DNA of 64,000 nt from Pycnopodia helianthoides (GCA_032158295.1 CM063246.1:11843608-11907607), one strand, 5' to 3'; shown: positions 44,734 to 59,700, numbered from the stretch's first letter. Numbers and translations: made by a program. Notes: generated by a model from the letters alone, not told the origin.

Positions 44734-47700
44734 TGTTAAGTCTTCTTTTTCTGTTTAACCTCAACTATCAATTTCTAGAAATTCTAGTAGTAGTACAGCA
44801 CAGGTTTCGCTTTTCTCGATCTCCATCGTTTGAATATCGAGTGCCGTGTGAAAGACTGTTAGTCGGGTACCATGTGTCGATATCGTTTGATTATGCTGGA
44901 TCAACGTCTCGGTGTACTATTGTGCAATTAAAGCCAAATAATCAATAGAGGGCGCAACAGTTCAGCAGCCGTGTGTTGTCGTGCCGAAATTTCCCCTCCT
45001 GAGCCCATCAATATCGATACTCCAAGTTTTAGGCCCTCTCTCCATCCCATAGTAAATCCCCTCTGCTGAGCCCATCCCCACGGTATGAAGCACTTCCCTC
45101 AAGCTCTACTGACTTGATGGAGGTAGTCTATAATGAGCTTTGAATTACTCAGTTTATTGAACTCGTTCGAACTGAAAGATCTGGGGAAATAATTATTGGT
45201 TTCTACAAAAATCGAAAACTTGATTATCAATGTGCGGTAACAAATTCACTGATACATAATATTATAAAACTATTTATAGCATGTAACTGTTTCGATGAGT
45301 ACTACTTATAAAGTAAAATAGGGCTCAGTTCGTAAAAGTTTGTGTTGCTGGTCATCTTTCTGCTTTCCTAAAAAAAATCTCAAGTTTCAGTACAGTGATG
45401 AATCAAAATGCCCAACATGTGATATTAACCCTACCACGAGACGCCTTAATCCACCGACATCATAAGCATAAGGTTTATTTTAAAACTAACCTTGCCGGAT
45501 CCCTCTATATCCTCTTTAACGAAATGAAGGATTCAGAAGGATTGCCCGGGTTGAGGTCCAAAATTACAATTGCATACCACTGGCTCAATTATTCCAGTCT
45601 TATCCAAGTCCCGAAACAATTTTGGTGTGGAGTGACACAGTTGAGAGGATATTGGAGGATTGAGGTCACCTCATAGAGGGAGTAATCTTCACCTCCTTAG
45701 ACCTTGACAGAATGCATCTTAGCAGCAATCTTAAGGTCTAATTCAAGACATCATGTTCACCTTCTTACACCTTGGGGCGCCAAGTTCACGTTTCCACTCA
45801 TAATTTGTTCCGTTATGCCGAGATAGACTTCTAATGAAAGTGGGGGGGGGGGGAGCGGCTAAGTGCATCGGGACTCAAGTTCTGGTGGCCGAGTCACCAG
45901 GATGTGGGTTCGAATCCCAGTCATGACACTCTTGTGTCCTTGAGCGAGACACTTAACTATAATTGCTTCTCTTCACCCAGGGGTAAGTGGGTACATGTGG
46001 AGCAGGGATGGTTCGAATCTTGTGACTGATTTAGCTTGATGCACTACATACTTGGCAGCACAGGGTGTATATTCTGATCCTAAGGGACATGAGCAGAGAT
46101 GGTTTAAGGAATTAAATAAATGGCACAGTGAGCAAGGGTTATGATGCTGGAGCGCCATGGGACTGGGTGACAGACTTGAGCGCTTCTTAGAATAGAACTC
46201 TGGTCGATTTCCAAACTACATTTTGAAGAAAATAAAATCATTATTGGTTAGGGATCATTCAAAAAACGTTCCACCTGTATTCGAAAATGATTTGATCCGT
46301 CTCACCCGACCCCAAAATTCCGGCTGTTAAAAATGTTTGGCTGTATGGTAAATATTCTATTATACTGAAAAACGATGTAATGCCTTAAATGAAGAAGATG
46401 TTTTTGACCAATGCTCTCCCAGCTCAGGATTTTCCCCAATGACTAGGATTTACCTACTCAAACCAGCCATGACCCCTTAACTGTGATAGCTGCAATTTGG
46501 AAAACGTTACATTACAGGTTACATCGCCTTAATATAACAATAATGATGACATGACAATAGACAGGTATTTCACTCTCAAGAGTAAGAAAGTCAACACATT
46601 GATTCTCACGAAAACTGACGTCAAATCATGTATAAACTTCTTTGTCTAAAAGTGTTTGCAACATAAACAAAATAATTATGAGCTAGCTTGGACGTATTTA
46701 GTCTAATACAGTTTTCTTGACAAAAGTGGTATGCAAAATGGAAGATTGTTGTTGATATAAAATGTCCTCTCCTCGTTGTTCATCTATCAGTATTAAACAG
46801 TTTAGTCTACAATGTACAAGAGAAAGTTTCCTGAGACAAAAAAATAATACTCTTTGGCACTATACTACGGAGCCGTATTCAACTTCTGTTTGTTAAATGA
46901 TGACTTAAAATACAAATTTTCTCGGGCAGTTTGGGCAAAAAAAACCAGCCCATTTCACTTTCATGCATTGGTACTAAAAAGTGTTTTTGCCTCATTGAAA
47001 ACGTCATTCAATTTTTTTCCTTTTAACCAATCGTCACCGACGCCACGAACTGACACACACGTATATACTAGTAAAAAGTAGCAATCGGAGAAAACAGCGT
47101 TTAAAGTTGAACGATTTTTTAAAATCAAGCTCACCTACAAAATTCCGGGGTATTTTCCACTAGTTTTCTTACAGTGGGGACTTGATGCTTTGAACTTCAT
47201 AAATACTGTGCTTTTTACTGCTTTTCGTCCTAAATTATTTAGCTTTTTTTTGCTACAAAACTATGCTTGCCCCAAAACGTAATTCAATGACCGAAAGCAC
47301 GCTGCGCGTCTATTATTATTGATTAAGGTTAAAACATTGCTTTTCTCGAATCCATCAATGCATCTAACTAACAAGTGTGCAGTCAGTCCGCAGCGCCCGC
47401 GTTAATGAGGTCAAATCACGAATTTTCTTTGCACAGAGAAAACCGCAGCGAGCGCGCGAGAGTGTTTCGAGAAACAACGAGAGTTCGAGGAGCTTCTGTT
47501 TATTGCATCGGGACGCTTTGCATGAGTAATTGGTGTCAAGGATGGCGTAGTAAGTGTTTGAAGTGTGAAATTATCTTTCGAATGATGTAATTTTTTGCCA
47601 CTTTCGATATAGTTTAGCTTACTTTATTCACTGTCAAACATAGGGTAATATCTCTAGGTAAATTTGAGGGGGTATTTTACTCGTTGCGCCCTGACTGGAC

Positions 47701-48486
47701 TACACACAATTTTCACGAAAAACTTACGATTCAGATAGATAAATGTTTAAGCTATCGTTTGGTATAATTTTTTCGATGTGGGAGCCACTGTGCATCGTGG
47801 CATAGCCTTTTCCGGGCGAGTATTATCTGCGTGATTTCGCTGTTTTAAAGGTTGTCCATGGACATGTTCACGACGTCGTCGGGTTTTGTGTGCGTGTACA
47901 CCACGTGAAATTACCGTTGGGCAAACCAATCCTCACACGTGTTTGAACTTGTTGTGATTGTATATCCGGGCCGGGTCTCACCGCGCGTCTCCACCAATCA
48001 GAATGCAGGAATCACATGTGCAATCATGGCGGTTTTTACGTTACGACGTTTTGGACTACCGTCAGCATTTGCTGCGCCTGACTGGACTACACAAAATTAG
48101 GCCAGAAATCAACTATTTTGAGAAAGAATATGAAATTTCCTATCCATTACTGTAAATATTGGCGTGTGGGAGAATGTATTAGAGGGACATATTGTGGTGT
48201 AACAACACATGAAAACAAACTTTAAACATCAATAATACAAACAAAAACTTCGTTATAATCTTGCACTGATGCAACAAATAATGTGCTACCATTCTAGCCT
48301 TTACGGGTTGGCAATAACATCATAGTAACGACTGTTGACGTATGTTTTGTGCGCATGTGCATAAGCGTGAGAGAACTACTATTGTTGGGCACTAAGATAG
48401 CGGAGTGATAAGCTGCTTTGTGAGTATATAGGTACTTAAGCGCCCGACTAAAGTGAGCAGAGTGCAAACTTAAGTACTCCACTAAG
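44734..48486. other. Spacer between CENPN and the STRA6-like gene
   Basis: The first few hundred bases should hold the CENPN 5' UTR and promoter; no clear TATA or initiator is evident. A family B SINE head lies at 45862-46160. The text tgactggactacacacaatt at 47692 recurs at 48079. TTTATT motifs near 47495 and 47615 could be poly(A) signals (inverse) for the STRA6-like gene. The 93-residue open frame at 45395-45676 has no recognisable family. Confidence 0.4.
45862..46160 (+). mobile_element. Family B SINE, diverged head
   Basis: Contains ggtggccgagtcaccaggat, then B-box ggttcgaatccc and the family body cttgtgtccttgagcgagac. The variable arm is partly lost compared with the 26876 copy. Confidence 0.65.
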
Positions 48487-51400
48487 TTAAGTTTCGTGAA
48501 TAGACACAACGATTTCGTCATTGGGTTTCGTACGCATCGGAATCAGCGTCGGGTTTCGAGTCAAAGTCAGCGCCAGGAGCCATCGGTTGCGGACCCGGGA
48601 GGACACCACACGGCATACGGTCGGCACGGCCGGTTGACAGTTGCTGGATGAGGGGCCCTCGGAAACAGTCTCCGTAAAACCTTCGGGAATCAAGCAAAAT
48701 ATACTTTTTTAAGAGCCAGACAACACCAAACGAGCTTAGTTGGCATATAAACCAAACAGTTAAATTAAATCAAATTAATAATATGATGTTCAATGTTAGT
48801 TAATGTCTGTAAATACCATATCTAGCGTGAGCTACATCGAAGGATGACATTAGTTTCTTCTGATTTCTGGATCACCGATACTTTATTCATTCACCATGAA
48901 TGGTCGCCATTTACATTCAACAATTACTTTGATATACGAACATAGACCATGTAACCTTTGTTTACAAGAGAGACCTGGAACATCTCAGGGCCTTTCTGGC
49001 AGGCAAGTTAGTACACTGGTCATATGAGAAATGTTAAATGTTGGTGTCATTATTTCCATATAAATTCAAGAGTTATAAAAGTAACAGCTGAACAAGTTTT
49101 GAGATGTACCCCATTTCTTCAAATCAAAAGTTGATAAAAATCAGACAGTGAAATTTCAATCAAACATAAGATTTTGTGTTGTTCCATTGGGCTGTGTACA
49201 AAAATCGAGCCTGCAAGAAGTCCAGCAGGCTCTGTGGCTCTTTTGTAAACATTGTGATGTCACAGGTTATATGGCATGCATAAAAGAGACACAATTTTAC
49301 CTTCATTGACCACTTCGTATACTTTTTCAGTTGGGGCGGGTTGGGGAGTTGAGTCACGTTTTCGCTGAGTAGTCGACTCGTTCAGCAAATGGCAGAATGT
49401 GATGACAACGGGGTGTGTATGAGCAACCTCCAGTCGCAGGAAACTGAAGTAAGCCGTAAACGCTGCCGGGAAATGATTTAATAACAATAATAATAGTGAT
49501 AATGTATATAGGGAGCCCAAGTGCGCCCTCAGTGTTCAATTAGTGTCTGATCCAACTTTGTAATTAGCATAAGTTAAGTTATGGTCCGGGACGCGATTTG
49601 TTTTTTGCAGCACACGTCGGCTATGGAGTCAACAGTTAAGGTATAGACTGTTCTTCCCTATCCCTTAACTGTTTACTCCATAGCCGACGTGTGCTGCAGA
49701 ACATAAATTTGCGTCTGGGACCTTTGGACTCCTCCTCTTTTCCATTTTAGCTTTCAGCAAGAGAGAGCCCATTGATTCTCAAATACCAGTCAGTTTCCCT
49801 TTGTGGTTTATCACTGGATAGCAAAAAACACTGCTTTGAAGTGCAACCTGAAATTTTGTTCGATATTTATTGTTAAACTCGATACCGGTGTCTGGTAAAA
49901 TTTTACCGTCTCAAATACTGTCATGATGTGCGAGTAAATATTGTTTCCAGACTCTATAATGCTTCAATTTTCCAGAACGAAACAGCCAACATAATTTTGT
50001 ATAAAATAAACATCCTAAACGTAAATTCGGTGTTTTCGCGGAGGCGTGACCACCGTAATTTGCTGGAAACTTCACCGAAGTCGGCTGTCGGTGTGTTCGT
50101 TGGAAAACTACGAGGGCTACTCGTCCAAACACTGTTCAAAGGACGTATTATAATGCTCCTACCATTATCATATGATTCCCAGTCGTACTGCAGAGCGCAT
50201 CGGTCAACTCGAGCTATGAGACAGACTGTAAAACCTAAATTAATCCCAAGACGCAAAATAAATCCCAGTGCACCGCGGATAACATTGAAGAACAGCGTGA
50301 AGTAGAAGACAACGTGGAAAAGACGTCTGGAATTGAAAAACACAGCACAGGCGATGAAGAATGTGGGGGAAAACACTTTAATTAGTGAATTGATATTCTT
50401 AAAAAGCCACTTGTATTGGACTAAACTACGTGTGTGCATGCACGCAGTAACTTAGGCCTACCACAAGCATGCAGCACTGACCACAAGACAATGTTAAAAG
50501 CATGAAATAACTATAAACAGGTGCTAACCAAATTCTACAGCGCAATGTTCTATCCCACGTAATCCTTTAAAAAAAGAAACACATAAATGACGTCAGATCT
50601 CTCCCCAGTGTGCCTGATCACAGTAATTAACAATCATGATCAGTGCGGGAAACCATTCATTTTCAACACCGCAAATGTCGGAAAGCCCCTAAAACGTTTA
50701 GACACTTCGAAGATGTCTTGCACAGTTTTCAAGGTTTAAAATCATTTGACACATTTTCTGATGGAGATTCTCGACAGAGTGTAATAGTTTAATGGTACCA
50801 GTTTATAGTACTCGTTCAATGATCTTGTTTTTACCTGTTATCAAGACCAAGGTAAGTCTTTCTATTCCGGAAAAAATTACCGGATGGGTCCTCGTCGTCT
50901 GCCTTCTGGAGGAACACTAAACGGTTCATTAAGACTTGCGCAAGACCCCAAACCAAGAACAGCAACAAGGTCAGCCTGTATCAACAATCAATAAGTGAGA
51001 ATCAGAGGAACTGAAAAAGAATTACAGATAACGTCGTGGACAGAGGTTAAGGTATCCTCTAGCATTGGGATTGTTTTACATACAATGTATGTGTCTTTAT
51101 CTGTCTTTATTACATACCAATATCGCTCGAGAATGAAGACGAAAAACAAGTCGGTCAGTACAAAGCCGGGCCAGATGATGAGCAGTAGAAGGTCGAAACC
51201 TGCAATAAATATTTTTTTTTAAGGAAACAACCTAATGTTAAAGGTATTTTACAGGATTGGTATGGATGAAAAAACATCATTGTTTAATAGTCTGAAAGCT
51301 TATTGATTATGAAGTTCATAGGCCTACCTAATTATTTTCTTCTGAAATGAGGTCATATGTGAGAAAACTGTCTCTGAAAACCTAAAAAAAAAAAAAAACT

Positions 51401-53720
51401 GCAGCAGCTGATTTTGGTTGTTACAACAAACATTTTTGACATAGATTTTTTTCACCAATTTCTTTTGACTCACACAACAGATGAAGCACAGGTTTGTTAT
51501 TTCATGAATATGGTTGACAACAAAAACACGATCACTGTCTGCGTCTATTTTGTCAGCTCCACCAATCATGTAATAATTCCTTTAATAACTTAAGAGTTTA
51601 TTTTTAATTTATTGATGCTCACCGATTACGGCAAACGCGAGGCGAAAACCAATATAGCGTGTACTGTTTGTCTGTGGAGAACAAAGTTACGTACAGGGTT
51701 TAGTTTCACAAATTTGTTGCTTGCAGCACTCCTAAAATAAAATTTTCACATCATGGGAAATCTCATGACAAAAAGATTTAATTCTAAGATCTCAGTCTTT
51801 GAAGAACGTATGTAAACGCCAAGTCCAATTGTTGATCTTTTCGTGCACTTCGTATAATAGGCTTCTGAGTGGAGCCAGTTTGTGTGCAATTGTAGTGGCT
51901 ACCTAAAAATTACGTTACACTTACGAACAGGAATAGAGCATGATTTTCTCTCATACTCAATGACAAGATCTAAGGTTTTCAAAATGAAAGTTACCATAAT
52001 TTCCTCGTTGCTCAGCACAATTCCTGCCCCAAATGACCGATCTCCTCTCCATAGTTGCAAAGTGTGTTCTCTGTTGGATTAAAAAAACACACACAACAAA
52101 AAACGACTGTCATATCCTACTATATAATACAGCAAAAACAAACCGGCAACTGTATATGGCCCAATGAAGAGCAACACATTGTTTTTGCCTCACAAACATT
52201 TTTTGAAATTGGACTCTGTTATGATGAGGTGCGCTATCATCAGTTCGTGCACGGGGCAGATATGCATCAGTCCAAAGATCGAAGCTAAATAATTAAAAGT
52301 TGAGTACTCACCTATACAGCCTCTGAGCATCAATATTGAACAACATGCAGATTATCAAGGCGAAAAGATTGGCGAGCCAGAACGTCACTAAAAGATCAAA
52401 TGAATTATAATTAAAAATATATATAAATAATTCATTGGGGTTTAGCTTGTATAGACCTTTCCAATGATGATAAATCAACCGCACTGGTTGGTATGGACGG
52501 CCAAATGTTAGCAAACCATTCATCGTGTTGACACCAAATTCAACATTTCTGCAAACTTTCAATTAAAAAAAAAATACATCCCATGATTGGTTGCTTTGTT
52601 TCCAACAAATTAAACACTATTTTTTGAATATTTTGTCACATTGTTACAAACTGTGGCCTGTTAACCTTGTTTGTTAAAGTTTGTAACCTTGGTTGGCAAC
52701 AATTTCAGGCTGTGACGTTGCAAGGAAAGGTCTATAACAAGCAATGTGTAGGCTCTGTGACTCTTTTGTAAACATGTGATGGGGCAAGTGGATCTCTGTC
52801 TGCACTTTAATGCACCCCTACTTCATATAAGGTTCAGGACATTCCCACAAATAGCGGGCAATGTTGGTGATTGTCAAAGACCAGTATCGCACTTTATGAG
52901 ACTCAACATAAAAAAAAATACAGGAAAAATAAGAAAACCTGTAAAAGTTTAAGCTCAATACGTCATCGGAGTCACGAGAAAATTATGTTTATCGCTGTTT
53001 CCAAACATTGGATTTCGGACCGTTGCAACATCATTACAAATTGTGTTACTTTACACATTTCTAAAATATTTTCAGCATCTCAAACAGAAATATTTCGATT
53101 TAAGTTTTCCACCATGAACATCTTTTTACCATGTAAAAAGCATACCCTTTAAAGCTTTCGCCCTTTCTTTTTTTCTTATTCAAGCTTTTTTCGGGACAGC
53201 ACATTGACTTGTTAGAGAATTAAAACCCCCCAAAAACCGATTAAATTTTGCCACGTGTGAGCAAAAATGTCTCATGTAGTTCTTGATCAACGATGTAATA
53301 GTTACAAGTCAGACGCATTGCCTGACTCAGACTTACCTTCTAAATCTACTACATCTACGTTTAATATTTTGACAATACTTCCGATTTTTCCAACAGCTGG
53401 CGATAAAAAGCTGCTATTTACTGTACAATTCTGGATAAAGAAAACAATGAAATAAAACTGGGTTATAGGGTTTCAATTTGAAGCCCCTTGAAGGAACAAG
53501 TTTAAGGCCGAAAATGTTTCGTTCCCAGGAAATACTAATTCGTTCCCCCAAAATTAATATTTCGTCCCCTCGAACTACCCTCGAAATCATGTCGCTCCCT
53601 CGAAATACTATTTTATAGGTATCCTTCTTGAGGGGACGAGATAATATTTTGAGGGCTGTTGTTAAAGAATAAAATTTAAGCCCCCTGAATTACCCTTATT
53701 TCGACAGCTAAATGGGAAAC

Positions 53721-53753
<33 letters not shown>

Positions 53754-56700
53754 TGATCAGGCGCCAATCCAACGCTCGTTGCTCCTATACAATAAGCTCT
53801 CGCAAAAGGTAGGTTTTAGGTGAAGTTTTGAAAATGCTAATAAGGGAGATTGTTTGATGTCCTTCGAAAGATTATTCCACATAAGTAGCCTCCGAATTCC
53901 ATTTACTCCGTGTGTTGGTTGGAAACTAAAAGATAAAATGATTTTACTTTTCCAAAAGCAAAAGGAAAGCACGTTTAACTTTAGATTGTTCAAACTTGAT
54001 CTTACCAAGTATGTCAGTAACAAACTTTGATGTCCTTCGAAAGATTATTCCACATTCTAGGTGCAGTGACAGAAAAATCACGATCCCCAAACTGTGTTTG
54101 CTCTTTGGACTTACAAACAATAATGTGATGAATGTATCACAGGTTGGTTGGACGGTGTGTTGGTTGGAAACTAAAAGATAAAATGATTTTACTTTTCCAA
54201 AAGCAAAAAGGAAAGTACGTTTAACTTTAGATTGTTCAAACTTGATCTTACCAAGTATGTCAGTAACAAAACCATAGCGAGGACAGAAATGTTCTGTCTA
54301 GAATATCTGAAACCTGCAGAGTGGAAAACAAAATGATTAGAAATGAAAGGCATTTGCATTGGCATAAGGCTTGTCCGAACTGCAGTTTTGTACATGGGTT
54401 TTGAGGCATTGCATGGTGAAGTATCGATGTATATTCAGTTAGCGGTAACACCATGTGTAAAAACTACTTTGCTAAGAACTTGCCTTGCTAATTAGTGTAC
54501 TTCCTCGGAGTAAATGGAATTCGGGAGGCTACTTAGTTCTCAAAAGAACTGTCCTGCTTATTAAGTATTACCTGGGGAGGTAGGAAATCGGCCGGGACTA
54601 TATACTACTCACTCCGCGGCAATGAAGTTAATACGGAAATTCCCCTCAATCCAAGAAGCAAAGAAGTAGTCCTTGCCGATTTCCTACCTCCTCAGGTAGT
54701 ACTTATAATAAACAGGACAGTTCTTTTCAGAACTAAGCAGTCTCCCGCGGAAGGAGAATCAACAGCAAGACAAGTTCTTAAGAACAATCTATACGCAGCA
54801 AAGCAGATAATACATAGTGTTACTACAAACTGAATATACGTACAATATTGTTTGTCCTCTTTGATTTCATAATATCTATATAGGAAATATATCTCTCGCA
54901 ACTCACCATGGGTTGTTTGGTTGATGGTCTCTTAACCCTCCTACTGTCTGTCCATTCATATATTATGGTTTAGAATGATAGATAAACTTTGCCAGCATGT
55001 AATTTATTATGATATCATGATGGTCAACAAGGATGTGCATGATAATTTCGAGAAGTTCACTAGGTTTTTATCCTAGATTATGTCACATTATCATAAAAAC
55101 ATACCAAGTTAAAAAAATAAATAAATTAAGAGTTGTTTTTAAGGTGCATGTTCCCAAATTCAACATTTCTTGTTTCTCCAATAATTTGTTTATGTCATGT
55201 AGTGTCGTCATACTAATGTAACATAACAATAGTAGTGAGTGGATTTACAATTTAGGGCGCCACCAAGAGCTTGCCCTAGAAAAGTGATTTTCAAATAGAG
55301 AGACAATAATTGACATTAACTCAGTGCTAACTTTTTTCCAATGATAATGTAAAACAATTGCCTTTTAAAGAACTAACTTTTGGTGGCTAATTGTAATATG
55401 ACTCGCGTGAGAATTGTACACCGTACCTCTTTCCTGGTAAAAATGTTTTCGAAATACTTTCGATACGATGTTTCCTCCACTACAAAATGAGAACAAAAGT
55501 TACAAGAATTAGTGGGTTATTTGGGACTTTGTTCGGACAAGTAAAACAGACAGTTTCTCTTCCGGGCTTTTCTTTTCAAAAAGAAGTACGAAAGCCCTTT
55601 TCTTCCTTAAAAAAAAAAACCCAAGATGTCCAAATTTAAAGTTTTTCAAACGTACCTTGCAAAATTCAGTATTATCTGATGTTATCTTGTTATTTAGAAA
55701 TGATCGCTTTGTTTTTAAAATATAAAACTTTCGAGACGGTTATAATTATGAAGAGAAGTGGGCGAGGATGAGAGACTAGCCTTGAATAAATAAAAAAAAA
55801 CTGGAAAGTACAAAACAACACATGGTCTATAGATTTTGCGGTTTTAACTGGATCGACGATGTTTGAATAGCCTAATTAATATTGAAAATCAAAAACGCAT
55901 TGTTCATGTTATGGTTGTGTGCCGGTTTTTTTGCCAGGCCTTCTTATTATCGTAAACTCTTCAGTAGACCTGAATGTTGTTTTCCCCTTTCTTTCTTTTT
56001 AGTCTCGTCAGGGGTCTGACACTTTATATGCGTGTCTTTTTAAAAATCTGGGTAATTTTACTTGCTAAGTTCGTTTGTCTTTGTACTATTTATCTGCCAA
56101 TACAAGTGTGATACTCACTACTCCTTCGGTAGTGGTCTTGACAGCAAATACTTAGTCCTCTGGTAGAAATGGGATTCCTTAAACTTTGAGGATGCAGCCT
56201 CGCTGGCGGCCGAGCTTCCTTCAAGACACTGTATCACATTAAAAGAGACGCATACATGCAGACGCATCAGTCAAGAAATGGAATTAAACAGGTGTCAAGG
56301 TTTAGTTTTCTCCAACAGGTAGCTGGTTTACGAGGTGTCTTTTATTTCATAATGTTCATGCACAGCGTAATGGGGGAAAGAGGTAGAACACTATTTTCCT
56401 CTTTAATACCAAGTCTTGATTGACGACGTTAGTGTTGTGTTAGTCGACGGTAGAGGGAGCGACATCGACTGGCTCGGGAAGGTTTGGGCAAGGCTACCAA
56501 TCTGGACCTTTGATCCATGGGTTCCATCACCTTTTTTGGAGCAGTGTATACATCTTGTATGGTGTTTCCAGCATCAAACGAAGCCCAGAGCCGGAGACGG
56601 AGACTAAGCCAAGGTTTGGAAAAAGCCCCCTAGTATTAAGTTTTGATCAAGATGTTTGTTTGATACATATCTCTTCTCCAGTAATTCGTGTTATTGATAT

Positions 56701-59700
56701 CGGCGACTCCTTAATGGAACGCCGCCAATCAAGTCTACTCCTCACCAGAGTTCCAGGCAGGGGTGTGACCGACTGAGCAAAGGATGGGAGGGGACTTTAT
56801 GGCTTCACATTAGAACCCGTGAAAAATAACCAATCAAATTTGTAAAAAATAAAGAAGAGGACACGTTGACAGAAACACCTTGTCGGCAAAAAATGGTCTG
56901 CCTATAGTGAACACAGGCCATGATAAGTTCAACTGCAGTGGTTTTTATTATACTTACCGAAAGCAACCGGTACAAGTACTTCATCAGCCCGTGCCCAAAC
57001 CGGAGGACCAATAGGATGAAACCAACACAACCGGGTCCACTCATCCACGCATCTGCCTATAGTCAGATTAGGGAAAAGAAAGTCTCGTTTGGTGCATCAC
57101 CCGAAATGCAACATAGTTTTCAAATGCGGGCAGACACATCTGTGCACTCAAAATGAAACAGTCAAAATAGGTTTCTGTTGAAATAATTATATGTGATGAA
57201 ACAAACACGATACAGTGTATCGTGTGAGTAAGACAAGGTGATTTCACTGCGAAGTTAAAGGTATATACCGACATTGTTGGGCTATTTTGGCTACAAATAG
57301 AGATGTTCCTAATTTAGGACCCCCCCCCCATCAGACAAGCGGATATCTTTTCCCTGTCGCCTTCTGTTCACATGAAGGGTGAAAGAGCAGAGCCGGATCA
57401 AGTGTTCTGTTGTCCCTTAGGCACAGTTGCTCAGTGTGCCCACGGCCCAGGGAAAGAGGTTGGTGATCATGTTATTCTCTAGTGCTACTTCTAAACAGTA
57501 CTCGGAGCAATTTATTTAAATAGTTACCACTGATAAAGCTACACTAGAGGGGCATCCTGCGAGTCGTCCAATAAAGTGCGCAGTCCTAAAAAATAAAAAA
57601 GGTGACATGAACAGTAAACAATAAACTTGATATTCTCCAGTAGTTTCTGGCTAAGACTCGCCACTGATAAAGGGTCCAGGATTCTCAAGCAATATTTACA
57701 TAATATTGGATGGCTTTGAGTGTGATAAAAGAATATATTGCTCGAGCAATATATTGGACGAGTCGAAGACGAGTCCAAAGTTGTCATAGCGAGAGCAATG
57801 TATTCTTGTATCACACGAAAACAAAGCCATACAATATTACTATTATTATCTATATCAGGCTGACTAGTGAAATAACTAAATGTAACTTACCTAAATGCTT
57901 AAAAAGTTCAAAAGTTCACAAAATAATGTTCAATAGTTCAAGTTAAAAAGTTCACAAATTAGTTCAGAATCAAAGTAGCAAGCAAACGATTGATAGCAAA
58001 ATCCAACAGTTCTTTAAAATCTTGCACCGGTGGAAGCTGCCTTTTTGTGTGTAGTTCAATGTGCGACCTCTCTCTACGCTCCGTTGCAACGCGTTGTCAG
58101 GAGGGACACCAGTTTTGCACATGGGGTACAGTAAACGGGTACCAGCAAAAGTGTTGTTGATTCTCGTTAATAAAGCAATATTGTATCGACAGTTTGAAGT
58201 TCCCGGATGACAGAGCAATACGAAAACAATATAGATCTGTCATCCGGGTACTTGCGCTAAAGATATTAAATACACTGATTTATTGTACCACTTGGAAGGT
58301 CTATATTATAATTAGAGATAATGTACTCACCATAAGATACTATACAAAAGCCCAATTGCATTTCCAGTCACTTTGTGTTTGGTGCCGAGACACAAAAAGA
58401 TTGGATAACACGCCATAGACATTAAGACCGACGTCCAGATTACTTTCAAGGAAACCCAAAACTCCTATATGATATCAAGGTATAAGAAAGATATCAGTGC
58501 CTGAACGAATGTGGTATCTTTTTGTGACCGTGTATGCAGGGCCCAATCACAGAAATGTGCTTAGCATATAAAATTTTGCTTCGACAGTAAGGTTAACAAA
58601 GAAGATGTTATGTATGTATACAGGGGATGCAACTGGTTCTCTGTAATTTATCAAGCAATGTTTTTTTTGCTTAACGGTAAAGATGCAATCTTATGTGCAG
58701 AGTTTCCATTGGCAATATTACTACCTAACTTGAAGATTATTGTCTCTAAAACTTCGAAGGGGGATTCTGTTTGAAACTGATGGACTTATATTTGGGATAA
58801 TTTATTTCTGACATATAAAGCTATGGCTGGATCGCCACATCATGCACAGACGTAGCTATAGCCGTAGCCGTAGCCGTAGCCGTAGCCGTAGCTGCTGATT
58901 CAGATACGACCTGATACTTAAAGAGCAAAATATAGTCAGGTGCCATAGGGGCACAAAGAAAATCAGTGTCCGTTGTTGCTATCTGCAGACAGGGAAACAC
59001 GATCAAGATGGTGGACTATAGAAAGTTCATACCTCTCAGCATTAACGGAGCATTGTCAACCAACGGCGTAGAGGCGGATTCAAGATCCTGTAAAATCACA
59101 TTGAAGACCAGAACAGAGACACAAACAAAAGCTAAAGCTGATGCCAGTCGGTCACCATAGGCGTCAATCAGATTAATAGGACTGTGTCAAAATTGAGAAG
59201 ATGAAGAAAAAAATTAAATAAACAACAACATTTGTTTTTACGAGGATAAAATGTTGCTTTTGGTTTCTTAAATGATTATTGTTAAATCGGTTGATCCATC
59301 TTGTAAGGTGGCTTTGGGTATGACCGTGACTGCTATTAGCTGTGACTGTTAAGCATTTACACCCCCAAATAATAAGCCACAAGGGAAAGTGACTGGGTAA
59401 CCTTTCATTATTTTTGGGTTGAACAAAAGGGAAAAAAGGGAGACCGCCAATATAGGGCTAGATAGTTCAGTTGATAGAGCGCCGGTGTCCAAGGAAAATC
59501 TGCCTCAACGAGATCATTATGTCCCCCATTTATGGGAAATAACATTGGCTGAAGGAGGTTGAATCAAAAGAGGGCACTACCAGAAGAAGTGGTTTTTTTT
59601 GGGGGGGGGGCAGAATCTCCTGCCACACCGGCACGTTAATCCGGAGGTCGTAGTCTCAAATTCCGCTCTAGTTAACTTTTCTTTGTTCACCACAAAACAT

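Noticed and set aside
45395..45676. 93-codon open frame on the + strand between genes
   Set aside because: No recognisable domain, no supporting splice sites; length is compatible with chance in spacer DNA.
49954..50439. 161-codon uninterrupted frame on the - strand taken as one exon
   Set aside because: Only 50163-50326 is the STRA6-like exon; the remainder runs through the acceptor on one side and past a GTAGGA donor on the other, and its ends do not resemble the family.
57539..57814. 91-codon - strand frame spanning STRA6-like intron and exon
   Set aside because: Only 57528-57585 is coding by phase, and in a different frame; the rest crosses the foldback element.
58821..59006. Possible exon reading IATTDTDFLCAPMAPD on the - strand
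   Set aside because: It has a fair acceptor, but in the phase required after exon 59181-59033 it meets a stop at once.
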